The notes beneath the pieces were generated by a model. That model had not been told where the DNA came from. It made no database searches and saw nothing but the letters and a program-made list of their open reading frames with translations. A stretch of 64,000 nt of DNA, taken from assembly GCF_022539315.1 (NCBI RefSeq), contig NC_066316.1, positions 65,267,994 to 65,331,993 on the forward strand. Direction: 5' to 3'. Of the stretch, positions 1 through 25,272 are shown piece by piece; position 1 is the first letter of the stretch; each line of letters begins with the position of its first letter. The translations under genes were made by a program, and so were the position numbers. This DNA comes from Serinus canaria (taxonomy: Eukaryota > Chordata > Aves > Passeriformes > Fringillidae).

Positions 1-14649
<14,649 letters not shown>

Positions 14650-16263
14650 AAGAAATATTGGGAGAAACCCTTGCTGGGGGATATTTTGTGCCTTTTGTTT
14701 CAGAAGAAGACAGGGTAAGAGCGGTTTTGCTGAGTCGGCTGCACCGACTGAAAGGTGAAGGGTGCGGAGCAGCAAAGAGGAGGGGCAGGGGAGAGCAATG
14801 TTAATTGTTGTGGCACAGATATCAGTACAAAAGATTGAAATGATCTGCCCTTCCTTCTCATATACCCAGGCTCTTGAGCTTAATGGAAGTTTTATTTCAG
14901 TATTTAGTGTGTGCTAAATGTTCATCTGTATACCAACTGTTTTCAGGTAAAGCTGATGACCTTTTCCCATTTTGTCAGTAATATTTCAAAGCATGGCTGC
15001 TAGATGTGCTTAATTTCCCTGGCTGTGTGTAGTTATCCATAAGGGATTCCTCTGCTGTGCTTGCTGTATGCAGTGTCTCACTCACAGGTGCATGTTTTGA
15101 TTGTAATGCTTTGGCATTCCTTGTCCTCCATGCTGGACCTCCTGCTGTCTTTGAAACCAGGGAGGGATGGGTCTTCATTGCCCACCCCCTGGTGGTGTTC
15201 TTTCCAGCTCTTCAGGCCCCACATGCAGTTTTGCTGGCACTCCTGCTCAGTCCTGTGCACACTCTAGGCTGCAGCACTCTGACAACTGCGGCAGTGCTCG
15301 TGTCTCACCAAGCTATGGGCCTTTCCATGTCAGCCTTCTCTCCAAGAGCACTGATCTAGTGACCAAACTGAACAAAGCATGATGTATTTAACTTGTAGCC
15401 TTTGTGGATCTGTACCTGCCTGAGGAAACTTGAATTAAAATTCTGAGATTGCCACACAACTGGTTTGGTGGTCATGTTTTCTGCTCTTACCTGGCCTTCA
15501 CCACCAGCTGTTGAACATCTTCCTCTTGGCAGTGGACTTGTTACCACAACATGACTGGGAAGTAGAGAAGGAGCAGCCTCAGAGAAACCCAAGTTATAGG
15601 AAAGGTTTGAAGTTGTTTGGTGTAATGCAAGATGTCTGGATAAGGGTTGGACAGAACCCCAGGTCCTTGCACAGCACCCTACCCACAAAGCCACCTTACC
15701 CTCTTTTCACCAAGGTGCTTGTTTTAAACTGGAATACCAACAGCTAAGGTCAATGTAGTTAACTCTTGTTTTATCTCTGTGTTTTGTACCTTCTTCTCCT
15801 ATTTTTCCCTCAGTCTGTTAACATCATCATGCTAAGTGGGGGCATCTCTTACCTTGGTTTCATTCTCACCAGACCTGTACAGTCTTCATGATAATCTCTC
15901 TCCCTTTGTTTGTCTTAATGTTGTGGTACAGTGGTGGCATAGCAGAATGGAGCTTTGGCATAGCAGAATGGAGCTTTGAGTGGGCAGTTTTGTAGGGAAC
16001 AAAAACTAAATTACTTGTTAACTAGCCTTGGTCTCAGCCCAACTGCTGTTACCTGCTACCAGTAAGAAATGGCAACATGTACATGTAACAAGATGTTATA
16101 ACCAGTAACAAGTTTCCCTGCCTTTTTTTTTTTAATTATTATTACTGCTTTTTTAAATTAGATCTGAAATGTGTTGTGGAATTTGTCTGATTTCACTGCC
16201 TGCACAAGAGCCTTCAGTGGGGTTTTTGTTGCTTGAGATGTACATGTAGTCAACCACAATAAA
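14650..16263 (+). other. TRAPPC3L: Probable TRAPPC3L 3'UTR to polyadenylation signal
   Basis: The first AATAAA that looks usable downstream of the TRAPPC3L stop is at 16258-16263, just before the CR1/LTR block. No other gene was recognised here. The stretch contains a perfect 21-base tandem duplication at 15936-15977. The 3' end is inferred only from the hexamer; an earlier, non-consensus site is possible. Confidence 0.4.
15936..15977. repeat. Perfect 21-base tandem duplication
   Basis: The unit beginning GGCATAGCAGAATGGAGCTT occurs twice back to back (15936-15956 and 15957-15977), in the probable TRAPPC3L 3'UTR. Confidence 0.92.
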
Positions 16264-16383
16264 GGCTGTTTATTGGCAATGGCCATTTTTACTTTTTCCA
16301 GCTACACTAACCAAATATTCTCTTTTAAAAAATTGTTATTATTTTGAAAGTGAATTAGCTATACTGTCCTTGTTTTCTTACAG

Positions 16384-17715
16384 AATTACAGAACTGTTAG
16401 GGTTGGAAGGGACCCCCTGAGGGTCATCCAGTCCGACCCCACTGACAAGGCAGGGTCACCTAGAGCAGGTGACACAGGAACATCTTGGGTTTCTGTGGCT
16501 GAGATGACCCCTGAGGTATTAGAAAGTCTTTTTTTTCCCCAGCCCTGCAACCAAAGAAGCTGAGATTCGTCAGTTCTGCTTTTCAAGGTTATTTTCTCTT
16601 ATCTATTACATTCTTTCTCTGACCTGCTGAGGTCTGTCCAGCAGATTGGGTTGTGGTAGTGTGATTGCTCCTTGGGTGGTGTTAACTTTTTATGCTATGA
16701 ACTATGTGTACTTTATTTACAATAATTTTCCAATACCTATTACCTATGTTAGACAGCCTGTCTCTACTCTAAACCAATCAAAAAGTGTCAACATCCCAGC
16801 AGAAGATGGAGGACAAGAGGAAGGAGAAGGACAGGACATGCCCAGATTCCTCCATCTTGCCTCTTGAGCCCCCATTCTAAAACCCCAAAATTCTACTTTT
16901 TTACCCTGTGACAAATTAACTATCATTCTACTCAAACTCTTGTGGCTTGTAAATCTTCACACAAAGTTGGTAATCTTTTCCATGGACTAAAATCCATGGC
17001 ACAGGTGTCTTTGACTTCATGCCAAGGTCTCTGAGCCTCTTGCCAGGGTCTGGAATCACCCAGGGCAGCCAGAGGAATGTCCTGGGTCCCGACAAGAACA
17101 CATCTAGGTGGGTCTGGATTGTCTCCAGAGAGGGAGACTCCACAACCTCCCTGGGCAGCCTGTGCCAGTGCTCTGCCACCGTCAGTGTAAAGTTCTTCTC
17201 ATGTTGAGGTGAAACTTCTTGTGCTTTAGATTGTGGCCATTGCTCCTCCTCCTGTCGCTGGGCACCGCTGGAGAGAGTCTGGCACCCTCCTCCTGCCACC
17301 CACCTTTGAGAGGTATTAACAAGATCCTCTCTCAATCCTCTCTTCTCTGGACTAAACAGGCCCAGCTCCTGCAGTCTCCCCTCCTAAGAGAGATGCTCCA
17401 GACCCAAATCACCTTTGTGGCCCTTCTGCTGGACCCTCTCCAGTAGCTCCTTGTCTTTCTTGTACTGAGGAGCCCAGAGCTGGACACAGCACTGCAGATG
17501 TGACCTCACCAGGGCTGAGTAGAGGAGGAGGAGCGCCTCCCTTGACCTGGCCACACTCTTCCCAATGCACCACAGGACACCAGTGGCCCTCCTGGGTACC
17601 AGAGCACTGCTGTCTCATAGTCAGCTTGTTATCAACCCAGATACCAGGTCCTTCTCTACAAGATGCCCTCTGAGAGGTCAGCCCCTGCACTGTTACTCTA
17701 TAATCATCCAGTTTC
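16384..17715 (-). mobile_element. CR1 LINE 3' fragment, interrupted by an LTR
   Basis: The plus strand shows the reverse complement of a CR1 3' end. At 16384-16482 it carries GGGTTGGAAGGGACC, CATCCAGTCCGACCCC and CACCTAGAGCAGGT. From 17095 it carries CAGAGAGGGAGACTCCACAA, CTGGGCAGCCTGTGCCAGTG, the ACCCTCTCCAGTAGCTCCTT segment and CACAGCACTGCAGATGTGAC. The two halves become one continuous CR1 once the LTR at 16483-17094 is removed. Open frames in it are decayed reverse-transcriptase-region or UTR remnants, not genes. Confidence 0.85.
16483..17094 (-). mobile_element. Solo LTR of an endogenous retrovirus, nested in CR1
   Basis: This 612-base insertion interrupts the CR1 consensus between GGAACA (16477-16482) and AGAACA (17095-17100), a 6-base target duplication with one difference, as made by ERVK-type elements. 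Read on the minus strand it begins TGTCGGGACC and has an AATAAA at 16712-16717 as its polyadenylation signal. Its far end reads CCCAAGA rather than a clean CA. No internal retroviral coding sequence is present. Confidence 0.75.
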
Positions 17716-19087
17716 TCAGAAGGAGAAGAACACTGAGCAAGTAAGTGACTGTGATAAATATGTTAAAAAAATTCTTTTCTACATGCAGAATTAAATCTGG
17801 TTTTGCCTTCATGTGTTATATTATAGTGAGAAAGAAGCATCAAACTCATTGTGTTCAGCTAGTTAAAATAAGCTCTCCCCTTCTTCCTTCTTTTGCAAAA
17901 TGAATGTAACAAATAATTTCTTGGGATTCCTGACTGTATGAATGAATGATTTCTGAATTTATTGTGTAGAAAGAGAGAATTTCTGGGAGAAGTAAATGGA
18001 CAGCCTGGACCAAACAATCTGACATATCTAAAACTGTCATAGCATGGCATCCCCGGCCAGGTAAAAATTATCATTGATTCCATGATTCCAGAAGGCTGAT
18101 CAATTGCTTTATTGTACTGTACTTATTAAGAAACCCATCGCCCTTGCAGACAGTACAATACAATTTGACCTAATTGGTCCTTTAACTAAAACACCATCAC
18201 CATTGGTTAATTAAGAAAACAACCTTTGGTAAACAAATTTCCATAGCACATTCCACATGTTCACAAAGACAGGTGCAGCAAGTCAAGATAAGAATTGTTT
18301 ATCATTCTTTTCTTTGAAATTCTCACAGCCTTCCCCAGGACAATGCCTGGGAAAGTTGTGTGTTGCTCTCTGTGGCCAGAGAGCTGCTGCCACATAAAAT
18401 GCTCTCTTAACAGCTTTCCAGGACAAAAGTGAACTTTATTATTCTTCACTCAAAACTTGTATCTTTATTTATTATAATAAGGTGTTGTTTGATAGGAATA
18501 TTACTACTTGCAAATATGGATTGCAGATTTTTAATGTCCTTAAATGGATGAATGTGCTTTCAATGTTTGTTAATATATAAGCTTCACCTACACCACTATG
18601 TTATGCATGAGCCTAACCCCTCAAGACAAGCTAAATTTTTTAATCTGCGGCTTGCTCCAAGCTTCACTGAAAGCTTCATTTTAAAGAGAGAGCTAATAAG
18701 CTAGGTTGAATTTCTAATCAAATCTTCCATCCCCATCTTTGTCTCTTTGATAAGGTTTGGTATTGTCACTCCACCTGTCAAGTGCTTTTAAGGTATCACT
18801 AATAATTTGACATAATATGTGCTGACATCTTTGTGGATGCTGATTATTTTACATACAACGCTTATGGACAACATAAGAAAACTCCCATTGAAATGTACTT
18901 AAGCGAAAGGATTAAAATGTATTTAAAAGCAAATCTACTGAGGGTTACAAGTATCAGCTTTCACCTTCAGTTTGCATAGATTTCAGTGAGAGCAGAGAAT
19001 AAGACACTTCTTATATCAGTAGGGCTAAAAGACTTCCAGCATTGCAAAGGATTTGTTTCATTACAACCCTGAAATTTTGCCTGGGCT
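17716..19087. other. Intergenic / CALHM6 3'UTR region
   Basis: AT-rich. No gene was recognised. On the minus strand this is the region downstream of the CALHM6 stop; reverse-complement AATAAA hexamers at 18435-18440 and 18464-18469 are plausible CALHM6 polyadenylation signals. Confidence 0.45.
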
Positions 19088-19477
19088 TCATCCACAAATG
19101 CTGAAACAGTTGAGATCTTGACCTTCTTCCTCGAATTCAGTGTCGTTGCCTCTGTTGGTGTTCACATACTTGTGTATCGTGCTGTAATACTGCTCTTGTG
19201 AATTAAAGGTATGAAAGATTGAAATCTTCTGCCAGTCTGTGTTGCTGGGAGTATGAAATGGTGCCGGGTCAATGGCTTCAAAAAAGCAATTTGTATTTCT
19301 TTCTGCTAGCTTGGTTGCATGTTCATTGGCTTTTTTCTCAAAGACTTCACGTTCTTTTTTTGAGTAAAATTTCCAGAACTTGAGCTGAAGATAGCTGACA
19401 GGGGAGCAGCAGTGGCTGACACATGTTGAAATCAGTGCCACGGTCATGATGCTGGCTATCAGGAACCATCCTATCAG
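19088..19477 (-). CDS. CALHM6: CALHM6 terminal coding exon (first exon not found)
   Basis: The exon encodes 129 residues plus stop, the fourth transmembrane helix and cytosolic tail of a CALHM channel. The acceptor TTTTTTTCAAG leads into LIGWFLIASIMTVALIS, then SPVSYLQLKFWKFY, NEHATKLAERNTNCFFEA and QEQYYSTIHKYVN. This matches human CALHM6 (SPVSFLQLKFWKIY, ATEHATELAKENIKCFFEG, QYYSMLHKYVN) better than CALHM5, and it sits next to DSE as CALHM6 does in human. CALHM6 is linked to immune-cell function, with expression in activated macrophages. The frame is open and well conserved, so the exon looks under selection. No exon encoding TM1-TM3 was recognised upstream on the minus strand within the window, so the gene is incomplete as seen. 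The acceptor uses AAG rather than the preferred CAG. Confidence 0.88.
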   Translation of the reverse strand: MIGWFLIASIMTVALISTCVSHCCSPVSYLQLKFWKFYSKKEREVFEKKANEHATKLAERNTNCFFEAIDPAPFHTPSNTDWQKISIFHTFNSQEQYYSTIHKYVNTNRGNDTEFEEEGQDLNCFSICG

Positions 19478-20782
19478 CTTGAAAAAAAGGATATAGAGGT
19501 TAGTGGTGGTTTTGCATGGTCATATGTGGGAGTATAGAACATAACACTGAAAAAATAAGAAAATTGTAAGCAAAGACACCCTGGAGTGCATGTAACTGTC
19601 TGCTTGCTGCCAAAGTAGGGGATCCCATGCATGCAATTCAGACAGACATACAGACCTTCTGCACCCCTCAGCTGATCTTGTCAGATTAAGGATGAATACT
19701 GAAAAAAGAGAAGAGGGACAGAATTTATTTACTCAGTTATATCCAGCTTTCTTAACTTTTAAGGCAAGATACAGAGCATCTGTTTCTGCAGTTGTGGTCA
19801 CATTTGTGGTACAGAGGGTGCAGAATCACTCTGTGTGCTTTGTGTTGCAAATCAGAGCTCCTGCTGGCTATGTTCTCATGGAATGTAGTCACTCTCCCCG
19901 ATGTCTGAGCCTGCAGAAACAGCTAGTTTTTGCACAACGCAGAGGAAAGGTTGTGTTCTGTATGTTTTGTAGGCAGGACACAGATTTGGGCTGTTGAATA
20001 TGGGAATTCATTCTTGTTTTATACCTGATTTTAACACCCTTAGACAAGTCTCAGAGGTCCCATCAAAACTGAGTGTCCTAGTAATTGCTGGTGTCTCCTC
20101 TACCCAGGGATACTTAGCTGGAAGCTCCAGGCAGAGACCCTGCAACATGCTTTTTTACCTCAGAATGACTCTTTCTTCAAATGAAAAATTATTGTGTGCT
20201 AAACAAAAAGAAGCTTGTGTTCTTTTTGGTTCTTAATCTTGTTGAAAGTAGATTGGATAAAAAATAGTGGTCAGTAATAAAAATGCACGCACACTTTTCC
20301 TATTTTTTGTTTGACTGGATGTCTTTTAGATTCCACTGAAATGTCAGTAACAGTCAGTCTTCCTTGGTTTTGCTCCTTTCTTTCCCTAAAATCAATGGTA
20401 TAGAGTTTGCCTCTTTCCAGCCTTTTTCTTGGAGAAGCAGCATGCTAAGTATTTAACAAATAAAAACACATTTTTGTTTTAATAGGCATTTGTACTAAAC
20501 AGGAACTTACAATAATTCAAGGAATTATAAACTCTTATAAACTTAACTCCCTTAACCAGCTCTTAATGTTTTCCTGAGAGAAAGCTGAAAACCATGATTT
20601 TCCTACTGGGGTTAAGACAAAATCCACACAAATGTAGAGACAAAACTGGAGTGATGTCAATGAACCAAACAAAAAACAATCCACAAGTGTTATTCTTTGA
20701 TCATGCAGTTTGCCTTCAGAATAAGAAACTTTAACAAGACAGATATATATTTTAACTATCCGGCTAGAATACAAGCAGGAGG

Positions 20783-20832
20783 TAAGAGGTTTAAGCATTG
20801 AGTTTATTAAGAGGTTCAAGCATTGAGTTTAT
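20783..20832. repeat. 25-base tandem duplication (two copies)
   Basis: Two adjacent 25-base units (20783-20807 and 20808-20832) differ at one position (GGTTT versus GGTTC) and share AAGCATTGAGTTTAT. Confidence 0.85.
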
Positions 20833-22396
20833 AGTCAAACAAGCTGTTCTTGTTTGTTTCTCTTTCCAGATGTCTCCTTGCAACCATTCACTTGCAAGGG
20901 AGCATCGTCTTCACCCCTGTGTTAATGATCTCAGCTTCCCTTCAACTAATGCCTATCTGCAGAAGTTTGAGGTATTCAGAGAAATAATAGTTGAAAAGCA
21001 GAAGAACTCACAACATGTCTAAGCTAATTGAGAAGAAAAATTGCTGTGGAAAGTCCTATTCTCTAGGCTGGTTTAAAGTACATTAAATGTAATTTATAAT
21101 TTAAAAGTTTATAATGTATTTGTTTGTCTTTCCCAAGGGGAAGGGCAGCTGTACCTTGTTCTTTGTTTAATCTTTAAACTACTGTGGGTTTCAGTCTTAC
21201 TAGACAAGGCCTGATAAGCTTTAATTAAAAAAAAAAGGTGTTTTGGAGGTCAGGAATTCGAAAATTCTCAGTTCAAATTTCAGCTATTTGGTCAGCTGAG
21301 AGGATGACACAGAGGCTCCAGAGCAGGCAACACTGGTTCAGGTGGCTGCTGGGCTCAGAGCAGATGTGCTGTGCTCAGTGCTGAGCTGCTGTTGCTGGAG
21401 AGGAGAATGTTCTGCTAAATGAAATGCTTGCCTTGGCCTGAAGAAGCCCTTGTAATACATTGACATAGCAATCAAAAAAAGGATTTAAAACCAGGAAGAA
21501 TTAATCCAACTGAAGGCTGGTCTGGCCACATCTTAGCTACAGCCAATAGCTGAGTGGGGAGCACAGAGACAGGGAAAAGAATTTTGGCAGTACCCTCACA
21601 CCCTCTGTGATTTCAGGGATTTTCTTTGTATCTAATGCCTTTTGTTTTAACCCATGCAGACTTTCTGACATCCAAAATATTGTACACCAAGTGTGCTTAA
21701 CCTTCGTTCTAATGAATGACCTTTGATGTCTCCAAGATCTGGAAGGGAAAGAGAAAAAAGAATGGATCCTTGGCAACTCCATCAACTCATGGTCTTGTAC
21801 AACTTCACCATAGCCCTCTCTTTCCCAGGCTGAGGAAACCCTAATATAGTAATTCCTCATCTGATGTATGCCTTTGCGTTCTTCCTTTATCCATCTTGCC
21901 ACCTGAACTTTTCTCTAGGATTCAGGTATCATTTTTCACATGAGAAGAAATAGGAAGTATACCAGATTTCCAGTGCATTGAAGATGCAACTGAATCACAG
22001 TGTGCTACAAGGGAATACTGACATTTGTGTTCTCTTTCCTTGAAATAATTTCTAGAATTTTTTTTATCATTCATGAATTGATACTTTAACAAGGTATACA
22101 TTATAATAAAAAGCCCTTTAGTCCTTGAGAGATAACCTCAGCAAGCTCAGAGTCTATCACTGTATATATGAAGGTAGGATTTGGTTTCACTTTGAGCACC
22201 ATTTCTTGTATACTGAATATCATTTTGCTTTCTGATCAGGCTGCCTAAGAAAGTATCTCACCAGATCTTTAAAACAGTGATTTATTTTTAAGTATCAAGA
22301 ATAACTTTGCATTATTGGCAGGTATTGTTACCTTGATTTTTACTTAGAGGCAGTTAGAGACAGAGGTTAGAAGGCTGTGAAACTAGAATTCAGATG

Positions 22397-22552
22397 CCCC
22401 ATCCATGGAAGTGTTCCAGGACAGGCTGGATGAGGTTTTAAGAAGACTTGTCTTGTGGAAATTGTCCCTGCCCATGGCAGGAAGATTAGAGAACTGGATG
22501 ATCTTTAAGGACCTTTCCAGCCCAATCTTTTTTGATGATTCTGTGATTCTCT
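22397..22552 (+). mobile_element. CR1 LINE 3' fragment, plus strand
   Basis: CR1 3'-end signatures appear in order on the plus strand: GTTCCAGGACAGGCTGGATG, CCTGCCCATGGCAGGAAGAT, AACTGGATGATCTTTAAGGA, CCTTTCCAGCCCAA, then GATGATTCTGTGATTCTC. The final short repeats are the typical CR1 terminus. The copy is 5'-truncated. Confidence 0.85.
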
Positions 22553-25006
22553 GTCAGCACAGCAGAAGAAACAGATGCAATGTGAAATTGCTGTAAGGAC
22601 ACATCCTGACAACGACAGGGACATGGGCTGCCTCCAAGAACCGCACTGAACTGGTTTAACAAGAGAGGCAAAGGACCAGAGGCAGCTCTCTGGAACAGAT
22701 TATGACCACACAGGGGAAAACATAGAGCCAAGAAACCCTGCTACTTCTCTTTCTGAGCCTAATTTTAGCAGTGTTTTATTTATCTGTAATAAAATACGAT
22801 TTCAGGAACTAGCTTCTTGGGAAAAGGGAGGGGAGCTCTGCATGAAAAAGGATTAACCCTCCTCCAAGAAAACATGTTTCTAGTAAATATTCACAGTGGT
22901 GAATATGTGGTGGGCAAGGGAAGAGAGACCACCCTAGTTGGGAAGTGGGGGGGCAGCTGTGCTGGCAGCCAGGTGGGGTGCAGGAGTAGCCAGGGTGAGC
23001 CCAGCTGGTGGCAGCTTTGGGAGCTGGGGAGCAGCCCAAGGGTGTGAGGAGCTGTGGGGCCCAGGAGTTACAGAAACCCCGTTCACTCACAGCTCTTTTC
23101 TCCCAGGGCAGCTCTTTCTCGCCCTCTAAATTAACACTTGTCTGGCCACAACAGCTGCAAAGCATTACATGGAAAGTATTCAGAAAAGCAGTTTTCTGGT
23201 AAAGGACACAGAATTCCAATTTAATGGTTGTTTTTACATTGATTTGCATTAAATTTCATGTCTTCCAAGGGGGAACGGAACAATGCAAGAATTGAAAAGA
23301 TGGAGTTTTTTAGAACAAAAGGTTATTTTTTACTTGAAACATCTTTCTGCTTTGAAATATCCTTCATTAAAATGAACAGGTTAGCTCAAAACAAGTGGAC
23401 TTGTTTAATATTTTATTTTCTCCTTGACATTTTAACTTCAATACTTTCATTTGCAGATGAATGATTCTCAAACTTTTTCTAGGTGGAAACATCTGTAGTC
23501 TGAACTAATTCTGTGGTTCAATAAAATGCATAATACTGGTCATAAATGCAAAGTGTGTAAGTGTGTGTGAGTGCACTGAAGGGCCTTACCAGCACATATT
23601 GTGCAGATCTTGTTTTAGTTATGTTAGTAAATCCTTACAGTAGGTTATTTCTTAATAATTTTTTTCTAGAACTTTTTCTACTTGTTCAAAATAGCCAAAG
23701 ATTGGTTTTGTTTTCCTATAAGTCATGCTCCTTCCAGCTGTTACATCCAAGGCCCATCCTGTCTTAAGTTCCTTCCATTAGTCTTAAAAAGCTCAACTCC
23801 CTCTTCGTGTTAATACTGTAGTATCTTGTATATTCATGGTTGCAATGGAAAAGAGCACCTCTGCACTGTTTTTCTGTTCATAAAAACTGCAATTGCTTCT
23901 TCAACTGAAAGAAATGTAAACTGCATTTCTCCAGTTCAGAAAGACACAGGGATAATAAGTCTTTTTATTCTAGGAAAATTCTTGTAATGCCTTTTGTCTC
24001 ATTCCAAGTGAAATTAATGCTTAAAATGTTGGAGGTCCTGTCCACAAGCAGCTCTGCACCTACCCTCCAGGTGGACTGACCTCCCCCAGAGGTCCATTGA
24101 TTCACTTTGTGAAACTGAGGAAGTTTTTCTGACTTTATGGCTAAACCAGCCTTCTTACAAGTTTAGGAAGTGTCACACAGCTCAGTGGCACCACATAAAT
24201 CATTAATAGTACTAATACTTAGTAGAACAGCAGCCTGAGAAGTAGCACTGTGCCTGGGCCTGCCCAGCTTACAAGCATTTGTGTACTTTATACTGCTATT
24301 TTAAGGCATTACATTTATTAGCAGTTTTTGGCTGAAAATGGATTTTAGCAGGCAGGAAGGGAACAGGTCTGGAAAACCAAGCATGGCTCCGAAGGAGGCT
24401 CTGATGGGTGAGCTCTGGTAGAGAGGCACATAAGCCAAGGCACTAATTGTCCCTTGCCATTATTTACTGCTGCTCTTTTAACATTTTGGGTCCACTACAT
24501 GTCTCATTTCTTTATGGGGAAGGTCCTGTTACCCAGTCCAAATGTCCTACAGCAGCCAGCTGCATGAGGGTTTTACTGTTCCATCTGCAGTCTGTGTTAG
24601 CCTTGAACAAATCTTTATGATTCTTTAATGCTGACTGCAGATTAAGTGACAATTATTTGCTGAACTTTTATGAAAATATATGATAGAAGCATAGTATTAG
24701 AAAGGTTGAAGTTATCATGTTTTATGATGAAATTAAGTAGCCTTGGTGAGGCAGATTAGAGTTAAGACTAATCAGGCAAATCACCCTGGGTGGTTAACTA
24801 GTTCTAAGAAAGAAAAGTTCAGTCTTTTTCATTTACTATGGAGAGTGAAACACCATAAAATTACTTTGCAAATTTAAACACATTAAACCCAAAATATTTC
24901 TATGCTCTTATTATAGATGTTTTATATTCCACGTGTCCTTGCTTTCTTCAGGTTATACCATCACACCTTGCTGCCTTGGAATTGCTGCATAGCAGAAAGT
25001 TCACAG

Positions 25007-25272
25007 AATCACAGAATCATAGAATGGTCTCAGCTGGAAGAGACTTGAAAGATCACCTGGTTCCAGCTCTCCTGCCGTGTGCTGGGAACCTTCCACTAGA
25101 GCAGGGCACTCAGGGTCCATCCAGTCTGGTCTTGAACACTTCCAGAGATGGGGCAGAACCTCTCTGGATGACCTGTCCCAGAGCCTTGGCACCCCCACAG
25201 TAAAGAATTTAATCCTGATATCTAATCTAAATCTGCCTTCTTTCACCTTGAGGTCATTCCTCCTTGTCCTAA
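25007..25272 (-). mobile_element. CR1 LINE 3' fragment, minus strand
   Basis: The plus strand starts with the reverse-complement CR1 terminus (AGAATCACAGAATCATAGAA). It continues with AGCTGGAAGAGACTTGAAAG, AGATCACCTGG, CCACTAGAGCAGGGC, the TCCATCCAGTCTGGTCTTGA segment and CTTTCACCTTGAGGTCATTC, all CR1 signatures. The left end is sharp and the right end approximate. Confidence 0.85.

Noticed and set aside
20860..21022. Possible exon after a TTTCCAG acceptor
   Set aside because: The translated segment has no similarity to the neighbouring gene families and no clear downstream donor or partner exon.
22330..22395. Possible second MIR-like fragment
   Set aside because: A few MIR-like words (GAGACAGAGGTTAGAAGG) are present, but the diagnostic TGACTTGCCCAAGG core is missing, so it cannot be supported.
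22809..23249. 146-codon minus-strand open frame in a GC-rich patch, tested as a missing CALHM6 first exon
   Set aside because: It lacks every CALHM landmark (no CPC, no LTGC-like or TFYEC-like motif, no hydrophobic helices in the right order) and is rich in proline and serine as expected from chance GC-rich reading.
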